From positions 18,720 to 82,719 of the forward strand of contig NZ_LVWG01000017.1 in assembly GCF_001622165.1 (NCBI RefSeq): a DNA stretch of 64,000 nt. The letters run 5' to 3'. Position 1 is the first letter of the stretch. Each line of letters starts with the position of its first letter. The notes beneath the pieces were generated by a model that worked only from the letters and a program-made list of their open reading frames with translations, did not search any database and was not told where the DNA came from. The stretch is from Pelodictyon luteolum (lineage in GTDB: Bacteria; Bacteroidota; Chlorobiia; Chlorobiales; Chlorobiaceae). Of this stretch, positions 18,448 to 29,164 are shown piece by piece. Made by a program: the position numbers and the translations under genes.

Positions 18448-19437
18448 TCAGGCAGCGCTCACCTGACCTATAATGTACGCATTTTCACCTTGAGATTTCA
18501 AGCCCGCCATCACCCTGTCGACTCCGTCCTCCGCAACAATCATGACAAGGCCGATGCCGAGGTTGAAGGTGCGGCGCATATCATCCTCAGGCACGGAACC
18601 CTCACGGCGTATGAGATCGAAGATTGGAAGTTCCGGCCAGGCATCCCACTGCACGTCAAGCTGCAGGCCGTCGGGTACAATCCGCATAGTGTTGCCCATC
18701 AGGCCACCGCCTGTAATGTGCGACAGTCCATGCAGATCCGGTGATCCGATGAAGGGCTCGACCACCTTGAGATAGGAGCGGTGGACTTTCAGCAACTCTT
18801 CACCGACAGAACAGTCAAATCCCTCGAAGGTTTCCCGCATGCGTCCCTCGAATACCTTGCGGGCCAGTGAGTAGCCGTTGGTATGCAAACCCGTGGAGGG
18901 AAGGCCGATCATCACGTCGCCAGCACGCATCGCAGTTCCGTTGACGATCTTTTGATGATCGACGACCCCGACGACGGTGCCGGCAAGATCGAAATCGTCG
19001 CCATGGTAGACGCCCGGCATCTCAGCAGTTTCACCACCGATCAGGGCGCAGCCGTTCTGGCGGCAGGCCTCAACCATCCCGGCGACAACCGCCGCAGCAT
19101 CGTCGGGCACAAGTTTGCCACAGGCGTAGTAGTCGAGGAAGAAGAGAGGACGGGCTCCGCAGACCAGTATATCGTTGACACAGTGGTTGACCAGGCATGA
19201 GCCTACCGTGTCGAAGCGGCCGAGCTCGACGGCAATTTTCAGCTTGGTTCCCACTCCGTCGATGCTGCTGACCAGCACCGGTTTTTCATAGCCCTTGAAG
19301 TCGGCTTCGAAAAATCCGCCGAACGCACCGATGTCAGTCATCACTCTCGGTGTGAACGTCTTGCGGACGTTTGACTTGATCAGGCGGACGAATTCCTCTC
19401 CCGCGCCTATGTCGACTCCTGCATTCCTGTAATCCAT
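18448..19437 (-). CDS. purM: Phosphoribosylformylglycinamidine cyclo-ligase (AIR synthetase)
   Basis: A 329-residue purine-synthesis enzyme. The start [15 protein letters not shown] is family-typical, followed by [30 protein letters not shown] and [11 protein letters not shown]. It uses ATP to close the imidazole ring of AIR. The frame continues upstream of the chosen ATG (19435-19437), but those residues do not match the family. It is 25 bases after lysC on the same strand and 50 bases before plsY. Confidence 0.95.
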   Translation of the reverse strand: MDYRNAGVDIGAGEEFVRLIKSNVRKTFTPRVMTDIGAFGGFFEADFKGYEKPVLVSSIDGVGTKLKIAVELGRFDTVGSCLVNHCVNDILVCGARPLFFLDYYACGKLVPDDAAAVVAGMVEACRQNGCALIGGETAEMPGVYHGDDFDLAGTVVGVVDHQKIVNGTAMRAGDVMIGLPSTGLHTNGYSLARKVFEGRMRETFEGFDCSVGEELLKVHRSYLKVVEPFIGSPDLHGLSHITGGGLMGNTMRIVPDGLQLDVQWDAWPELPIFDLIRREGSVPEDDMRRTFNLGIGLVMIVAEDGVDRVMAGLKSQGENAYIIGQVSAA

Positions 19438-19462
19438 GTGGCTTAAGCTTTTTTGTTTCGTT

Positions 19463-20878
19463 TCAGGCCTTCCCTGCGGGAACCTCAAAAATACCTGCCG
19501 CGTCGTCCCCGGAAAAGAACTCCCGGTGCAGCGCACTAACAGCAATCGGCACGTCATGCAGGCCGACGACAAAGCCGACGTTGATCTCCGAGGCTCCCTG
19601 GGAGATCATCCGGAGGTTCACTTCGGAAAGCGCGCCGAAAATTCTGCCGGCAACCCCTTTCGACATGCGGAGGTTGTCGCCGACAACACTGACGGTGGCT
19701 ACTCCATGTTCGATGTCGACCTGGCCGAACGCCCTCAGTTCCCCGAGCAGCTCATCACTGAACGGTACGTCTTCGACCGTCACCGACACGGAGACCTCGC
19801 TGGTGGAAATCATCTCTACCGATACCCGGTAGCGGGCGAACACATCGAACAGTTCATTCATGAAGCCGTGGCGGCCGAGCATACGGTTGGAACGGACGTT
19901 GATGATCGACTGCCCTTTCTTTACGGCAATCGACTTCACAAGGCCTCCGTAGCTCATTCCCGACAGACGCTCCGGATCATTGGTGATGACGGTTCCTTTG
20001 GCGTCGGGGTGCCATGTATTGAGGACAAACACAGGAATATTCTTTTCAACTGCCGGAGCGATGGTGTCGGGATGAAGAACTTTCGCTCCGAGATAGGCGA
20101 GCTCCGCCGCTTCGGAAAAGGTCATCACCCTTATGCTTCGGGCCTCCGGCACAATCCTGGGATCACAGGTCATAACACCGTCGACATCGGTCCAGATCTG
20201 TATCTGCGACTCGTGGAGCCAGGCGCCGAGAAGGGCGGCAGACAGGTCCGATCCGCCACGTCCGAGCGTTGTGGTCCTGCCGTCCTCCGTCCTGCCGATA
20301 TAGCCCTGGGTGACGACGGTTTTCCCTGCCCTCTGGAGGGGACGAATGATCTTTTCGGTATTGGCCATGCACTCTTTCAGGAGCGGGCGAGCAAACCCGA
20401 AATGGTCATCGGTGACCATGACGGTGCGCACGTCCACCCACTCGGCTGGATGCCCGGCGGCCTGCATGGCGGCGGCAAACACGGTAGTGGAGAGGAGTTC
20501 GCCGAATGAACAGAACATGTCGCGCGAACGCTCGGTAAGTTCGCCAACGATCTCAACGCCCTTGACGAGCAGTTCAAGACGGCTGAGAAGCTGTTCGATA
20601 CGGGGGATGAGCTCCTCCTGGGGTTCCCCGGAGGGGATCAGCTCCCGCACCAGACCGATATGGTGGCTTCGCACTTCACCGACAAGCTCCATGGCCTCGT
20701 CGAGGGAACCACGGCCGGAAGCGTCAGCGATCTTCAGAAGAGTGTTCGTGATGCCGCTGCATGCGCTAAGCACCACGATCGGCGTGGACTGCTCTGCCTC
20801 GCGGGCAACAATGGAAATGGCCTGCTGCATGGCCCTGGCGGTCCCTACAGAGGTGCCGCCGAATTTCATTACAGCCAT
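19463..20878 (-). CDS. lysC: Aspartate kinase
   Basis: A 471-residue monofunctional aspartokinase catalysing the first step to lysine, threonine and methionine. The N-terminal [10 protein letters not shown], the middle [14 protein letters not shown] and [13 protein letters not shown] motifs, and two C-terminal ACT domains (about residues 315-460) are visible, so feedback regulation by amino acids is likely. The start MAVMKFGG (20876-20878) is chosen; the frame is open far upstream across an intergenic region that does not look coding. First gene of the lysC-purM-plsY-gpsA run. Confidence 0.95.
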   Translation of the reverse strand: MAVMKFGGTSVGTARAMQQAISIVAREAEQSTPIVVLSACSGITNTLLKIADASGRGSLDEAMELVGEVRSHHIGLVRELIPSGEPQEELIPRIEQLLSRLELLVKGVEIVGELTERSRDMFCSFGELLSTTVFAAAMQAAGHPAEWVDVRTVMVTDDHFGFARPLLKECMANTEKIIRPLQRAGKTVVTQGYIGRTEDGRTTTLGRGGSDLSAALLGAWLHESQIQIWTDVDGVMTCDPRIVPEARSIRVMTFSEAAELAYLGAKVLHPDTIAPAVEKNIPVFVLNTWHPDAKGTVITNDPERLSGMSYGGLVKSIAVKKGQSIINVRSNRMLGRHGFMNELFDVFARYRVSVEMISTSEVSVSVTVEDVPFSDELLGELRAFGQVDIEHGVATVSVVGDNLRMSKGVAGRIFGALSEVNLRMISQGASEINVGFVVGLHDVPIAVSALHREFFSGDDAAGIFEVPAGKA

Positions 20879-21033
20879 AAGTTTCTCTGGGAATGGTTTG
20901 TCGGTTGTCAAGTCTCGCAAATATAGCTTAAAAATGAGAAAAACATCTTTGAGGACAAAAGTCTTATATTGAGCCACTGATCGAGCAACCCCCTGCAAAA
21001 GCAGGGCATCAGCCCACATGACACCAAGAGTAG

Positions 21034-21924
21034 ATGCCAGGCACCCAACACCATATCGAGCTGTCGATACAGATTCCTTCCGACCAGCACGAGCTGGCCA
21101 TAGCCCTGCTCGCAATGCAGGGCATCGGATACTTCCAGGAGGAGGACCAAAGACTGCTGGCCTACATCCCCGAAGCGGAGTGGTCAGAGGAAAAAGAGTC
21201 TGCCGTAATGCTGGCCCTTGGGGCCCTTCCCGGCGGAACGCCACCCATCAGGACTGAGTTCATGGCGGACCGGAACTGGAACGCTGAATGGGAGGCCCAG
21301 CTGAAGCCGATCGAGATTTCCGACCGGTTCCTCATTGTCCAGAAAAAAGGCGGGCCGGGTCCGAAACCAGGGCAGATCCAGATAGAAATCAACCCGAAGA
21401 TGTCCTTCGGGACAGGCTACCATGCCACCACCCGGCTTATGCTCCGCCAGATGGAGGACCTCGGGCTGGAAAATGAGAAGATCATGGACATCGGTACCGG
21501 AACCGGCGTTCTGGCCATTGCCGCCCGCAAGCTCGGCAACACCCATCCCATCCTTGCGTTCGACAACAATGCCTGGGCAGCCGATAACGCACTTGAGAAC
21601 ATCGAAGAAAACAATGCCCCGGATATCCAGATTGAGCTGCTTGACGCCGAGGAAGATCTGGCCGTCAACCTCAGGAATGGCTACACCCTCATACTGGCCA
21701 ACATCAACAAGAACGTAATCGACCGGATCCTTCCCGTCATCCGGGCCAACGCGCCGGGTGCCACGGTACTGCTCTCCGGCGTCCTCGTCTACGACGAGCC
21801 GTGGCTGAAAAAGCTGCTGAAACGGCTCGACTGCGAAGCTGTGCGGACCATATATGAAGACGAATGGCTCTCATGCCTCGTGCGCACCGCCGCAGACCAA
21901 CCCCATCAAGCACCACATGACTGA
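21034..21924 (+). CDS. prmA: Ribosomal protein L11 methyltransferase
   Basis: A 296-residue class I S-adenosylmethionine methyltransferase. The PrmA hallmark [17 protein letters not shown] lies near residue 125, followed by motif [15 protein letters not shown] and the NINKNVI motif IV (in place of the common NILA). The N-terminal substrate-recognition domain spans about residues 1-75. It methylates ribosomal protein L11. The 3' end overlaps the exopolyphosphatase gene by eight bases. Confidence 0.93.
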   Translation: MPGTQHHIELSIQIPSDQHELAIALLAMQGIGYFQEEDQRLLAYIPEAEWSEEKESAVMLALGALPGGTPPIRTEFMADRNWNAEWEAQLKPIEISDRFLIVQKKGGPGPKPGQIQIEINPKMSFGTGYHATTRLMLRQMEDLGLENEKIMDIGTGTGVLAIAARKLGNTHPILAFDNNAWAADNALENIEENNAPDIQIELLDAEEDLAVNLRNGYTLILANINKNVIDRILPVIRANAPGATVLLSGVLVYDEPWLKKLLKRLDCEAVRTIYEDEWLSCLVRTAADQPHQAPHD

Positions 21925-22855
21925 ACGCGTATCCTGCATAGATATCGGAACCAATACAGCCCTTCTCCTCATAGCCGACCTTGATCCGGAAAAGGGCACC
22001 GTGGAGCCCGTCTTCCACAAACAGACCATCATACGGCTCGGTGAACATGTCGACGAGATGAAAATCATCGACCCTGAAGCCCGTCAGCGCCTCATCAGCT
22101 GTATGCGCGACTACTCCGCGCTTTCCGGAGAACACAAATCCGACAGGATCATCGCCGTCGGAACCAGCGCACTGCGCGACGCGAAAAACCGCATGGAGGT
22201 CACCAGCGAAACCGTCCGCTCGACCGGCATCGTCATCCGCTGCATTTCCGGCGAGGAGGAAGCCGGGCTGACCTTTTTCGGTGCAGTCTCCGGAATGCAG
22301 GAAGTCCCTGACCCCTTCACGGTGATCGACATCGGGGGCGGAAGCACGGAACTCTCTATGGGATCGGTCACGGGGGTCACACAGAGTACCAGCATGGACA
22401 TCGGCTCAGTGCGCCTGACGGAACGTTTTTTCTCCACCCTGCCGCCCTCGGAAGAGGAATTCGCCCGAGCAAAGGAAGAAGTGAACCGGGTGCTGACAGG
22501 AGGCGTCCTGCCGTTTTTCGCCTCCCGCGAACATGTCTTCGGCGTGGCCGGAACCCTGACGACCCTTGCCCAGCTTGCGCAGGGGATGCGGGAGTTCAAC
22601 CCGGAAAAGGTGCACGGTTACCAGCTCCGCTACGATGACGTACGCCGGATACTGGAACTGCTGAAAGCCTCCTCCCTGGAGGAGATCCAATCCATGGGGG
22701 TTCCCGAAGGCCGTGCTGACGTCATAACCATGGGTGCACTCATCCTCCATCAGCTGATGCGTCTGCTCGGCCTCGGAGAAATCCGGGTCAGCGGCCATGG
22801 TCTCCGCTACGGCATTGCACTCCAGGAGCTGCAGAACATCCGCCGGAAGGAGTAA
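21917..22855 (+). CDS. ppx: Ppx/GppA family exopolyphosphatase
   Basis: A 312-residue protein of the ASKHA fold, equivalent to the N-terminal two domains of Ppx/GppA. The phosphate-binding motif SCIDIGTNTALLLIAD is at the N-terminus, ISGEEEAGLTF with the catalytic glutamate near residue 110, and VIDIGGGSTELSMG near residue 137. It hydrolyses polyphosphate or pppGpp. The C-terminal HD-like domain of long Ppx proteins is absent. Its last 68 bases are antisense to the 3' end of the convergent THUMP-like methyltransferase gene. Confidence 0.88.
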   Translation: MTERVSCIDIGTNTALLLIADLDPEKGTVEPVFHKQTIIRLGEHVDEMKIIDPEARQRLISCMRDYSALSGEHKSDRIIAVGTSALRDAKNRMEVTSETVRSTGIVIRCISGEEEAGLTFFGAVSGMQEVPDPFTVIDIGGGSTELSMGSVTGVTQSTSMDIGSVRLTERFFSTLPPSEEEFARAKEEVNRVLTGGVLPFFASREHVFGVAGTLTTLAQLAQGMREFNPEKVHGYQLRYDDVRRILELLKASSLEEIQSMGVPEGRADVITMGALILHQLMRLLGLGEIRVSGHGLRYGIALQELQNIRRKE

Positions 22856-24041
22856 GGGCATAGATTGCAATCAGCCGTCCTTTTGCATCGCGCGTAAAGA
22901 ACAGAAACCGCCTGTCATCCTCCTTCAGCCGGTATCGAGCCCGGATCGCATCGGATGAAAGAGGGAAGTCCCGCCGCTGGATGGCCGCACCCTCAATACC
23001 ATGGCGCTTCAGGAACTTCCCGAACCCCTTACCGCTGTAAAGCGTCGCCTCGACCACCCGGAACACCCGCCCCGGGAACCCCTCCGGCCGATGTGCGGCA
23101 GTCAGGTAGCCGACCGAATGGTTGAGGAACACAAGCCCGCAGCTCTCGGCAACCACCCCCTCAAGCCCCGCGTTCAGGATCGCCGGATCAGGCTCCAGAA
23201 GCCACTCCATCACCTCATCCGACACCCTCCGCTCCCCCGTATCCCGCCAGGTGAACCGCCGGGCATCCCCGTCCGCGCCACGGATGCAGACCGCATGGCG
23301 TTCGACTTCCAGAGGGGCTTGAGAGTGGAGCATGAGAAGGGTTGCGCGGCACTGAGCATCGACCGAGAGTACCGTGACCGATGCAAGCGAGGGGAGGCGC
23401 TCTTTCAGCCGTGAGGTTTCCAGCGCTGGTGAGGCCTTGATACAGACATTTTGTGCCTTTTGAAGCAGCATGTCGTGAAGAGAGACAACATCCGGAGAGG
23501 CCTCTTCAAGGCGGATGCTGCGACGTGCACCTTCGCGGCGATCGGGGTCAACGTATATCCAGTCAAAGTAACCATCCGGGAAGGATGCGAGCTGCTCTTG
23601 GCTGTCACCCTGAAGACACGCCACATTCCGGCGGCCGAGAACCTCCATGTTGTGGCATGCAACGGCGGAGAGCACTACATCACGCTCAACATGCACGACC
23701 TCCTCAAACGACCCGGAAAGGAAACATGCATCGATGCCAAGCCCGCCCGACAGGTCGATCACCCGCGTGCCCTTGAGAAGCGAAGCCATATAGGACGCCG
23801 CGCGCTCCTCTGAAGCCTGCTCAAGGGCACGGGCAGTATAGAGAAGAGGACTTCGGGAAAGAAGGGGAAGTTTTACGGCGGCTTTTTTCCTGCAGGAGAT
23901 CTGCTCCGCCATCGCCCGGACTGGCAGATCGGTACGGCCGTGCATGCGCATCGCAAACTCCGCCGGCTCTTCACCCTCATGCATGCCAATCATGGCGAAC
24001 ACGCCGGGCTCCTGCAACAGGAACAGTTCGTCCTCAGTCAT
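22788..24041 (-). CDS. THUMP-like class I SAM-dependent methyltransferase
   Basis: A 417-residue protein. The central part has an SAM-binding motif VIDLSGGLGIDACFL near residue 93 and YVDPDRR near residue 168. The C-terminal part (GKGFGKFLKRHGI, FPLSSDAIRARYRLKEDD) resembles the THUMP-like domain of related proteins common in Bacteroidetes/Chlorobi; an RNA substrate is inferred, not shown. The last roughly 23 residues are rich in Gly, Cys and Ser and are encoded antisense to the end of ppx. Its start overlaps the stop of the acyl-CoA ligase by eight bases, so it is the last gene of the bio operon. Confidence 0.75.
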   Translation of the reverse strand: MTEDELFLLQEPGVFAMIGMHEGEEPAEFAMRMHGRTDLPVRAMAEQISCRKKAAVKLPLLSRSPLLYTARALEQASEERAASYMASLLKGTRVIDLSGGLGIDACFLSGSFEEVVHVERDVVLSAVACHNMEVLGRRNVACLQGDSQEQLASFPDGYFDWIYVDPDRREGARRSIRLEEASPDVVSLHDMLLQKAQNVCIKASPALETSRLKERLPSLASVTVLSVDAQCRATLLMLHSQAPLEVERHAVCIRGADGDARRFTWRDTGERRVSDEVMEWLLEPDPAILNAGLEGVVAESCGLVFLNHSVGYLTAAHRPEGFPGRVFRVVEATLYSGKGFGKFLKRHGIEGAAIQRRDFPLSSDAIRARYRLKEDDRRFLFFTRDAKGRLIAIYALTPSGGCSAAPGVQCRSGDHGR

Positions 24042-25716
24042 CTCCGCGAAGTTTGCGCCGCAGGACCTTACCTATCTGTGATTTCGGGAGCGACTCCCTG
24101 CACTCCAGAAAGCGGGGTACCTTGTAGGCGGCAAGATCTTTCCTGCAATGCTCCCGAAGCTCCTCCATGTCAAGCCGCATGCCTTCCCGAAGCACAACCC
24201 AGGCTTTCACCGCCTCTCCCTGGCGCGGGTCCTGAACCCCCGCAACCCCGACCTCCAGAACGGCAGGGTGGCGGGCGATGACCGCCTCTACCTCACGCGG
24301 CCATACCTGGAACCCGCCGGGCTTGATGACATCTTTTTTCCGGTCAACAATAAACAAATAGCCGTCTTCATCCATATAACCGATGTCACCGGTCAGCAGC
24401 CACCCATCCCTCAGAACCTTCCCGCTCTCCCCGGGCCTCTGCCAGTACCCGCGCATCATCTGCGGAGCGCGCATCAGGACCTCTCCCACCATGTTCGTCC
24501 CGAGCGGTCCGTCGCCAGACACTTCGTCCACGATCTTCACTTCGACATCGGGCAGCGGTATGCCGACCGAGCCCGGCTTGTAGGTTCCGAGGATGGGGCT
24601 GAATGTCCCTGCGAGGGTCATTTCCGTGAGACTGTATGCATCAATGATACGTCCGCCGGTCAACGACTCGAACCGCTCCTTCGTTTCCTGCAGAAGGGGC
24701 GCAGCCCCGGAAACGCAGAGCTTCAGCGAGCGAAGCAGGCCGGGATCCCTCTTGACCCTCGGATGGGCGATGAGCGCGGTGAAGAGGGTGGGAACGCCAG
24801 GAAGAACGGACGGGCGCACACGGCGGATGGTCGAGAGCAGGTCATCGAGGTCGCGCGGGTTCGGCACCAGCACCATGGGATGGCGACCAGAGAGCGCTGC
24901 CGTCATGATGCCAGCCTGACCGTAGACATGGAAGAGCGGCATATTGAGCATGATAGGATCGCTGCCTCTCTGGAGAATGACACTGAACCACATAACAATC
25001 TGCATGCCGGAAGTGACAAGGGACCGATGGGTACTGACGACGCACTTCGGAGTACCGGTCGTGCCTCCCGAAAAGAGGAACAGCGCAGTATCGTCCGGGT
25101 CTGGAGGTGCCGGGAGAGCACCGCCATGACGACCGGACTGAAGGACGGACTGGAACGGAAGGTCTCCCTTCAGAGCGGCAACCCGGTGACCCTCCGAGCG
25201 CTCCTTCAGGAGGGTAAAGAGCATACGCGTAAACGGGGGAAGGTACTCGCCGATGCCGGTCGGGATGAGGAGGCGGAGCGGCCCGTCGGGGCTGCGATCC
25301 CTCAGGGCAGCAACTTTCGGGTAGAAAGGAGCCAGAACGACGGCCGCCGAAGCCCCGCACTCCCGGAAGGCATGTTCGAGTTCAGTATCGCTGTAGAGGG
25401 GGTTCATCGGAACGACAACGGCACCCGTCTTCCACACACCGAACTCACCGATGATCATCTGCGGGGAGTTCGGCAGGAGCAGGGCAACCCGATCCCCTTT
25501 ACACACTCCGAGATCCTGTAGGCCCCGGCCAAAAGCATCACTTTCCCGCTCCAGCTCACCGTACGTCATGCTCCTTCCCTTGAACCAGAGAGCGGTTGCG
25601 TCTCCAGCCTCCGCAGCCGCACGGCGGAGCACCTCCACAAGGCCCTCTTCGGGATAGGGATAAAGGGAGTGCGGCACGCCGCGATCATACCCGCGGGTCC
25701 AGTACGCAGCATTCAT
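24034..25716 (-). CDS. AMP-binding long-chain acyl-CoA ligase in the biotin operon
   Basis: A 560-residue member of the FadD/acyl-CoA synthetase family. The AMP signature [18 protein letters not shown] is near residue 215, YSLTEMT near residue 350, [22 protein letters not shown] near residue 460 in shortened form ([20 protein letters not shown]), and the C-terminal catalytic lysine in [11 protein letters not shown]. Its ATG overlaps the bioA stop (ATGA), a sign of coupling. The substrate is unknown: a fatty acid for recycling, or possibly a pimelate-like acid given the context. Confidence 0.85.
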   Translation of the reverse strand: MNAAYWTRGYDRGVPHSLYPYPEEGLVEVLRRAAAEAGDATALWFKGRSMTYGELERESDAFGRGLQDLGVCKGDRVALLLPNSPQMIIGEFGVWKTGAVVVPMNPLYSDTELEHAFRECGASAAVVLAPFYPKVAALRDRSPDGPLRLLIPTGIGEYLPPFTRMLFTLLKERSEGHRVAALKGDLPFQSVLQSGRHGGALPAPPDPDDTALFLFSGGTTGTPKCVVSTHRSLVTSGMQIVMWFSVILQRGSDPIMLNMPLFHVYGQAGIMTAALSGRHPMVLVPNPRDLDDLLSTIRRVRPSVLPGVPTLFTALIAHPRVKRDPGLLRSLKLCVSGAAPLLQETKERFESLTGGRIIDAYSLTEMTLAGTFSPILGTYKPGSVGIPLPDVEVKIVDEVSGDGPLGTNMVGEVLMRAPQMMRGYWQRPGESGKVLRDGWLLTGDIGYMDEDGYLFIVDRKKDVIKPGGFQVWPREVEAVIARHPAVLEVGVAGVQDPRQGEAVKAWVVLREGMRLDMEELREHCRKDLAAYKVPRFLECRESLPKSQIGKVLRRKLRGDD

Positions 25717-26996
25717 GCCGTCACCTCCCTTACCGCCCGGCAGAGGACTGCCAGATCAGATTCATCAATGATGAAGGGTGGCATGAGATAGACCAGACGG
25801 CCAAACGGGCGGACCCATACTCCGCGCCGGACGAACTCGCACTGCATGGAAGCCATATCGACCGCTCGCTTGAGTTCCACCACGCCGATGGCTCCCTGAA
25901 CGCGGACATCGGCTACCCCATCATATCCCCGGCACGCATCAAGCCCGCTAAGGAGGCCCTCCTCAATGCGGTGGACGGACTCCTGCCACGGCTGTGAGAG
26001 GAGAAGCCGGATGCTTGCCAGAGCGACGGCACAGGCAAGAGGGTTTGCCATGAAGGTCGGTCCATGCATGAAAAGGCCCGGCTCGCCCGAAGAAATGGCC
26101 ATGACGACGGCGTCGGTCGTCAGCGTGGCGGCAAGCGTCATGTACCCGCCGGTCAACGCCTTGCCCACACACATGATGTCAGGCTCGACCCCGGCATGCT
26201 CGAGAGCGAACATCTTCCCGGTGCGTCCGAAGCCCGTGGCTATTTCGTCAAAAATGAGCAGCACGTCATACTGCAGGCAAAGCTCGCGGAGTCGGAGAAG
26301 ACACTGAGGGGAGTAGAATCGCATCCCCCCGGCGCCCTGCACCACCGGCTCCAGGATTACGGCGGCAAGTTCCCCGTGGTGCTCTTCAAGCTTGCTTTGA
26401 ATGTCGGCCATGACGACGTCCGTGCACTCGGCTGAAAACGGGCAGTCGGGGAGTTCGGCAAACAACTGCTCCTGCATGGCCCCGCGGAACAGGCCGTGCA
26501 TACCTGTCACAGGGTCGCAGACCGACATGGCGCCGAACGTGTCGCCGTGGTAGCCACCACGAAGTGCAAGCATCCGTTTCTTTCCTGGCCGGCCAAGGGC
26601 ATCCCAGTACTGCACAGCCATTTTGAGGGCAACTTCAACTGCAACGGAGCCTGAATCACTGAAAAACACTTTCTGCAGCCCTGCCGGAGTCAGATCAACG
26701 AGCAAGCGGGCCAGTTCGACGGCCGGTTCGTGGGTCAGGCCTCCGAACATGATATGGCTCATCCGTCCAAGCTGGCGGCGCACCGCATCGTCCAGCACGG
26801 GGTGACGATATCCGTGGATGGCCGCCCACCATGAGGACATGCCATCGATGAGCTGCGATCCGTCTTCAAGCTCGATCCGCACTCCCGAGGCACTCCGGAC
26901 CGGATAGACCGGAAGCGGATCTTCCATGGATGTGTAAGGATGCCAGAGATGTCGGCGGTCGAAGGTGGTATCGACGGAACTGGAATCGTGCGGCAT
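25713..26996 (-). CDS. bioA: Adenosylmethionine-8-amino-7-oxononanoate aminotransferase
   Basis: A 427-residue class III PLP aminotransferase that converts KAPA to DAPA using S-adenosylmethionine as amino donor. The BioA-specific HLWHPYTSM is near residue 17, [10 protein letters not shown] near residue 54, [12 protein letters not shown] near residue 145, [13 protein letters not shown] near residue 247 and the PLP lysine in [15 protein letters not shown] near residue 275. The ATG at 26994-26996 is chosen; the upstream open frame overlaps bioD. It lies 13 bases downstream of bioD. Confidence 0.95.
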   Translation of the reverse strand: MPHDSSSVDTTFDRRHLWHPYTSMEDPLPVYPVRSASGVRIELEDGSQLIDGMSSWWAAIHGYRHPVLDDAVRRQLGRMSHIMFGGLTHEPAVELARLLVDLTPAGLQKVFFSDSGSVAVEVALKMAVQYWDALGRPGKKRMLALRGGYHGDTFGAMSVCDPVTGMHGLFRGAMQEQLFAELPDCPFSAECTDVVMADIQSKLEEHHGELAAVILEPVVQGAGGMRFYSPQCLLRLRELCLQYDVLLIFDEIATGFGRTGKMFALEHAGVEPDIMCVGKALTGGYMTLAATLTTDAVVMAISSGEPGLFMHGPTFMANPLACAVALASIRLLLSQPWQESVHRIEEGLLSGLDACRGYDGVADVRVQGAIGVVELKRAVDMASMQCEFVRRGVWVRPFGRLVYLMPPFIIDESDLAVLCRAVREVTA

Positions 26997-27009
26997 GAGG
27001 AGAAAAGGG

Positions 27010-27705
27010 TTAACGGGTTGGAAATCCGAGACACCTGAGCTGATCCGGCGTGAAACGCTGGCTTCCCGGCTCCCCCCGAAGCTCCACGATGCCGGCTCCG
27101 GAACCGGACCGGCATAGATGCCGGCGGAAGTAATCCAGAGAGTCGTCGCCGATCGAAGGGTCCGTTTCGCCGTAACGGTTATATACCAATCCCTGCAATG
27201 GAATACCCCGGTGGCTGCATGCTTCGAGGGAGAGGAGGGTATGGTTGATGCTTCCGAGCCAGGGACCCGACACCAGAATGAGCCCGAAGCCCTCCCCCGC
27301 GACAAAATCCGCAAAAAGCAGTTCTCCGGAAAGTGGTACAAGGAGTCCCCCGACCCCCTCAAGCAGCACTATGGGGTAGCGCTCCCGGAGGGCTGCCGTT
27401 GCACGTCGAATCGACTCCGCCGTGATTGATCCTCCCGCGAGGCGGGCTGCAAGGTGGGGAGAGGCTGGAAAGGGAAACGAACAGGGGCATGTAAGACCCT
27501 CAAAGTCTGCATCCTCCGGCGGAACACCCATCAGCCGGCGGTGTTCCAGAATGTCTTCCGACATGCCGATGCAGCCGGTCTGCACGATCTTCTGGGTGAT
27601 GGCATGCCGCCCCTCCGCCCTGAGCGCTCCGGCAAGCAGACCGGTGACCACCGTCTTGCCGACACCTGTTCCGATACCGGAAATGACCGTCACGGCTCCG
27701 CTCAT
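27010..27705 (-). CDS. bioD: Dethiobiotin synthetase
   Basis: A 231-residue ATPase of the P-loop class. The N-terminal [16 protein letters not shown] binds ATP, and [12 protein letters not shown] lies near residue 117. It closes the ureido ring of dethiobiotin from DAPA, CO2 and ATP. Its ATG overlaps the bioC stop by four bases (ATGA). Part of the BirA-controlled bio operon. Confidence 0.94.
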   Translation of the reverse strand: MSGAVTVISGIGTGVGKTVVTGLLAGALRAEGRHAITQKIVQTGCIGMSEDILEHRRLMGVPPEDADFEGLTCPCSFPFPASPHLAARLAGGSITAESIRRATAALRERYPIVLLEGVGGLLVPLSGELLFADFVAGEGFGLILVSGPWLGSINHTLLSLEACSHRGIPLQGLVYNRYGETDPSIGDDSLDYFRRHLCRSGSGAGIVELRGEPGSQRFTPDQLRCLGFPTR

Positions 27706-28493
27706 AACGGGCAGCCCTCCCGTTTTCGAAGGCAGCAGTATACAGGGTGGTAGGTCAGCCCCACCCCTTCCTGACGGGAAAACATGCTGCGGTAGCGATC
27801 CGAAAACTCCCTTTGCATCCCTTTCGTCCAGCGCTCACGGTTGAGACCGTTGACACCGGTGCGGCTGATGTGACGGAGGACCGCTTCAGGGGAACTGAAG
27901 GTGAGGGTGATTTCGGCCTCCCGGAGTTCAAGGACTTCGAAATGCCTTTCACCAAGTTCACGAGTCTCTGCCATGGTGCGGTAGCTGAGGGCAGTGCCCA
28001 GAAGGGCAGCGATTTCCTGCATGTTGGAGCTGCTGAACGAAGTGAACACAAAGAGCCCGCCCGGTGCCATCGATTCTCTGATTCTCCCGAAAAAAGCATC
28101 AAGGTCGTCGAGCCACTGCAGGGTTGCGTTTGAGACCACAAGATCCGACTGTTCCGGCAGAAAGGGCAGAGATTCGACGTCACCGCCGAGAAAATCAAAC
28201 ACCACCTCCAAATGGCGATCCATAATCCTCTTGAGGCACTCACGACTCTCCTCCACCAGATCGTTCGCAGTATATCGTGCAATGCTGAAAGCCTCAAGCA
28301 TCTGCTCCGTCAGAACACCCGAACCCGAACCCACCTCCAGCACCCGTTCGAAGCGGATGGAGGGTGCATGGCGTGCCGCCATGGAAACCAGTTCCCCGGC
28401 CATTGCCTTCTGCACCACTGCCTCGTCGGAGTAGGAACCGAGGGTGCGGCGGAACCGTTCGCGGACGAGGGCCTTGTCTGTCAACCCTGCCAT
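27702..28493 (-). CDS. bioC: Malonyl-[ACP] O-methyltransferase
   Basis: A 263-residue SAM-dependent methyltransferase. It begins DKALVRERFRRTLGSYSDEA, the typical BioC start; motif I is VLEVGSGSGVLTE near residue 49, and SNATLQWLDD near residue 115 is characteristic of BioC. It masks the free carboxyl of malonyl-ACP so that the fatty-acid machinery can build pimeloyl-ACP methyl ester. Its start overlaps the end of bioG by 13 bases. Confidence 0.92.
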   Translation of the reverse strand: MAGLTDKALVRERFRRTLGSYSDEAVVQKAMAGELVSMAARHAPSIRFERVLEVGSGSGVLTEQMLEAFSIARYTANDLVEESRECLKRIMDRHLEVVFDFLGGDVESLPFLPEQSDLVVSNATLQWLDDLDAFFGRIRESMAPGGLFVFTSFSSSNMQEIAALLGTALSYRTMAETRELGERHFEVLELREAEITLTFSSPEAVLRHISRTGVNGLNRERWTKGMQREFSDRYRSMFSRQEGVGLTYHPVYCCLRKREGCPL

Positions 28494-29164
28494 GCCGTCA
28501 CCTCCCGGATGGTTCTGCAGTGGAAAAACGGATAGTGCGGCATGGCCGCAATCAGTGTTCGGGGGGTGGCATCCCACGCCGCATCCTGGCATACAGGAAG
28601 AAAAATGGCATCACGCCCGCCAATGAAAGCGTGGCCGTACTCCCACCCCGGCTGGAGAGTCGGCCCGGAGAAGCTGTACTGAAGACTCAAGAGTTCATTT
28701 TTCTGATCTTCGGTCGTGCGGCTGGAGGAACATTCGCGAAAGAGGGTGAGGACTTCCGGCGTCCGGCACATCCGGCCCTCAAACCGGCGACGGCTCTCTT
28801 CGCCGTACCCATCAAGCGTCGCCTGGAAAATATCAGGATGTATTCCCCGGAGCGGGTCAACAGGAAAGAGTGTCCCGTTCAGGGCGACGGCCGCATCAAT
28901 CGCGGGAAGAGGAACCGCACGGGCAGCCCAGACCCCGAAGGACCAGGCGATGAGGATGATGCGTCGGTACAGGGAGAAGTCCGCTTGCAGGTCAATTTCG
29001 GGAGTGGGGGCCGTGTAGTCGTAAAAGGCGAGCATGTCGCCCGCGAACCCGTCGGCAAGGGAGTCTCTGAAGAACCGCCCGGCGTGGCAAGCGTCCGTTC
29101 CCCAGCCGCTGAAGAAGAGCACCAGCTCTTCTCGGCCGTCTCTTTTGAACCAATGGTGCTTCAT
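28481..29164 (-). CDS. bioG: BioG-type pimeloyl-[ACP] methyl ester carboxylesterase (DUF452)
   Basis: A 227-residue alpha/beta-hydrolase of the BioG/DUF452 type. LFFSGWGTDA near residue 18 gives the oxyanion region, IAWSFGVWAA near residue 73 holds the nucleophilic serine (WSFG), and the C-terminal PHYPFF holds the histidine. BioG removes the methyl group added by BioC and so ends pimeloyl chain building; it replaces BioH. It is embedded between bioF and bioC with overlaps at both ends, which supports the assignment. Confidence 0.9.
   Translation of the reverse strand: MKHHWFKRDGREELVLFFSGWGTDACHAGRFFRDSLADGFAGDMLAFYDYTAPTPEIDLQADFSLYRRIILIAWSFGVWAARAVPLPAIDAAVALNGTLFPVDPLRGIHPDIFQATLDGYGEESRRRFEGRMCRTPEVLTLFRECSSSRTTEDQKNELLSLQYSFSGPTLQPGWEYGHAFIGGRDAIFLPVCQDAAWDATPRTLIAAMPHYPFFHCRTIREVTAWQG

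Noticed and set aside
24148..25521. Plus-strand frame of 457 codons over the acyl-CoA ligase
   Set aside because: Antisense to a clear AMP-binding enzyme; the product is rich in Arg, His and Pro with no domain.
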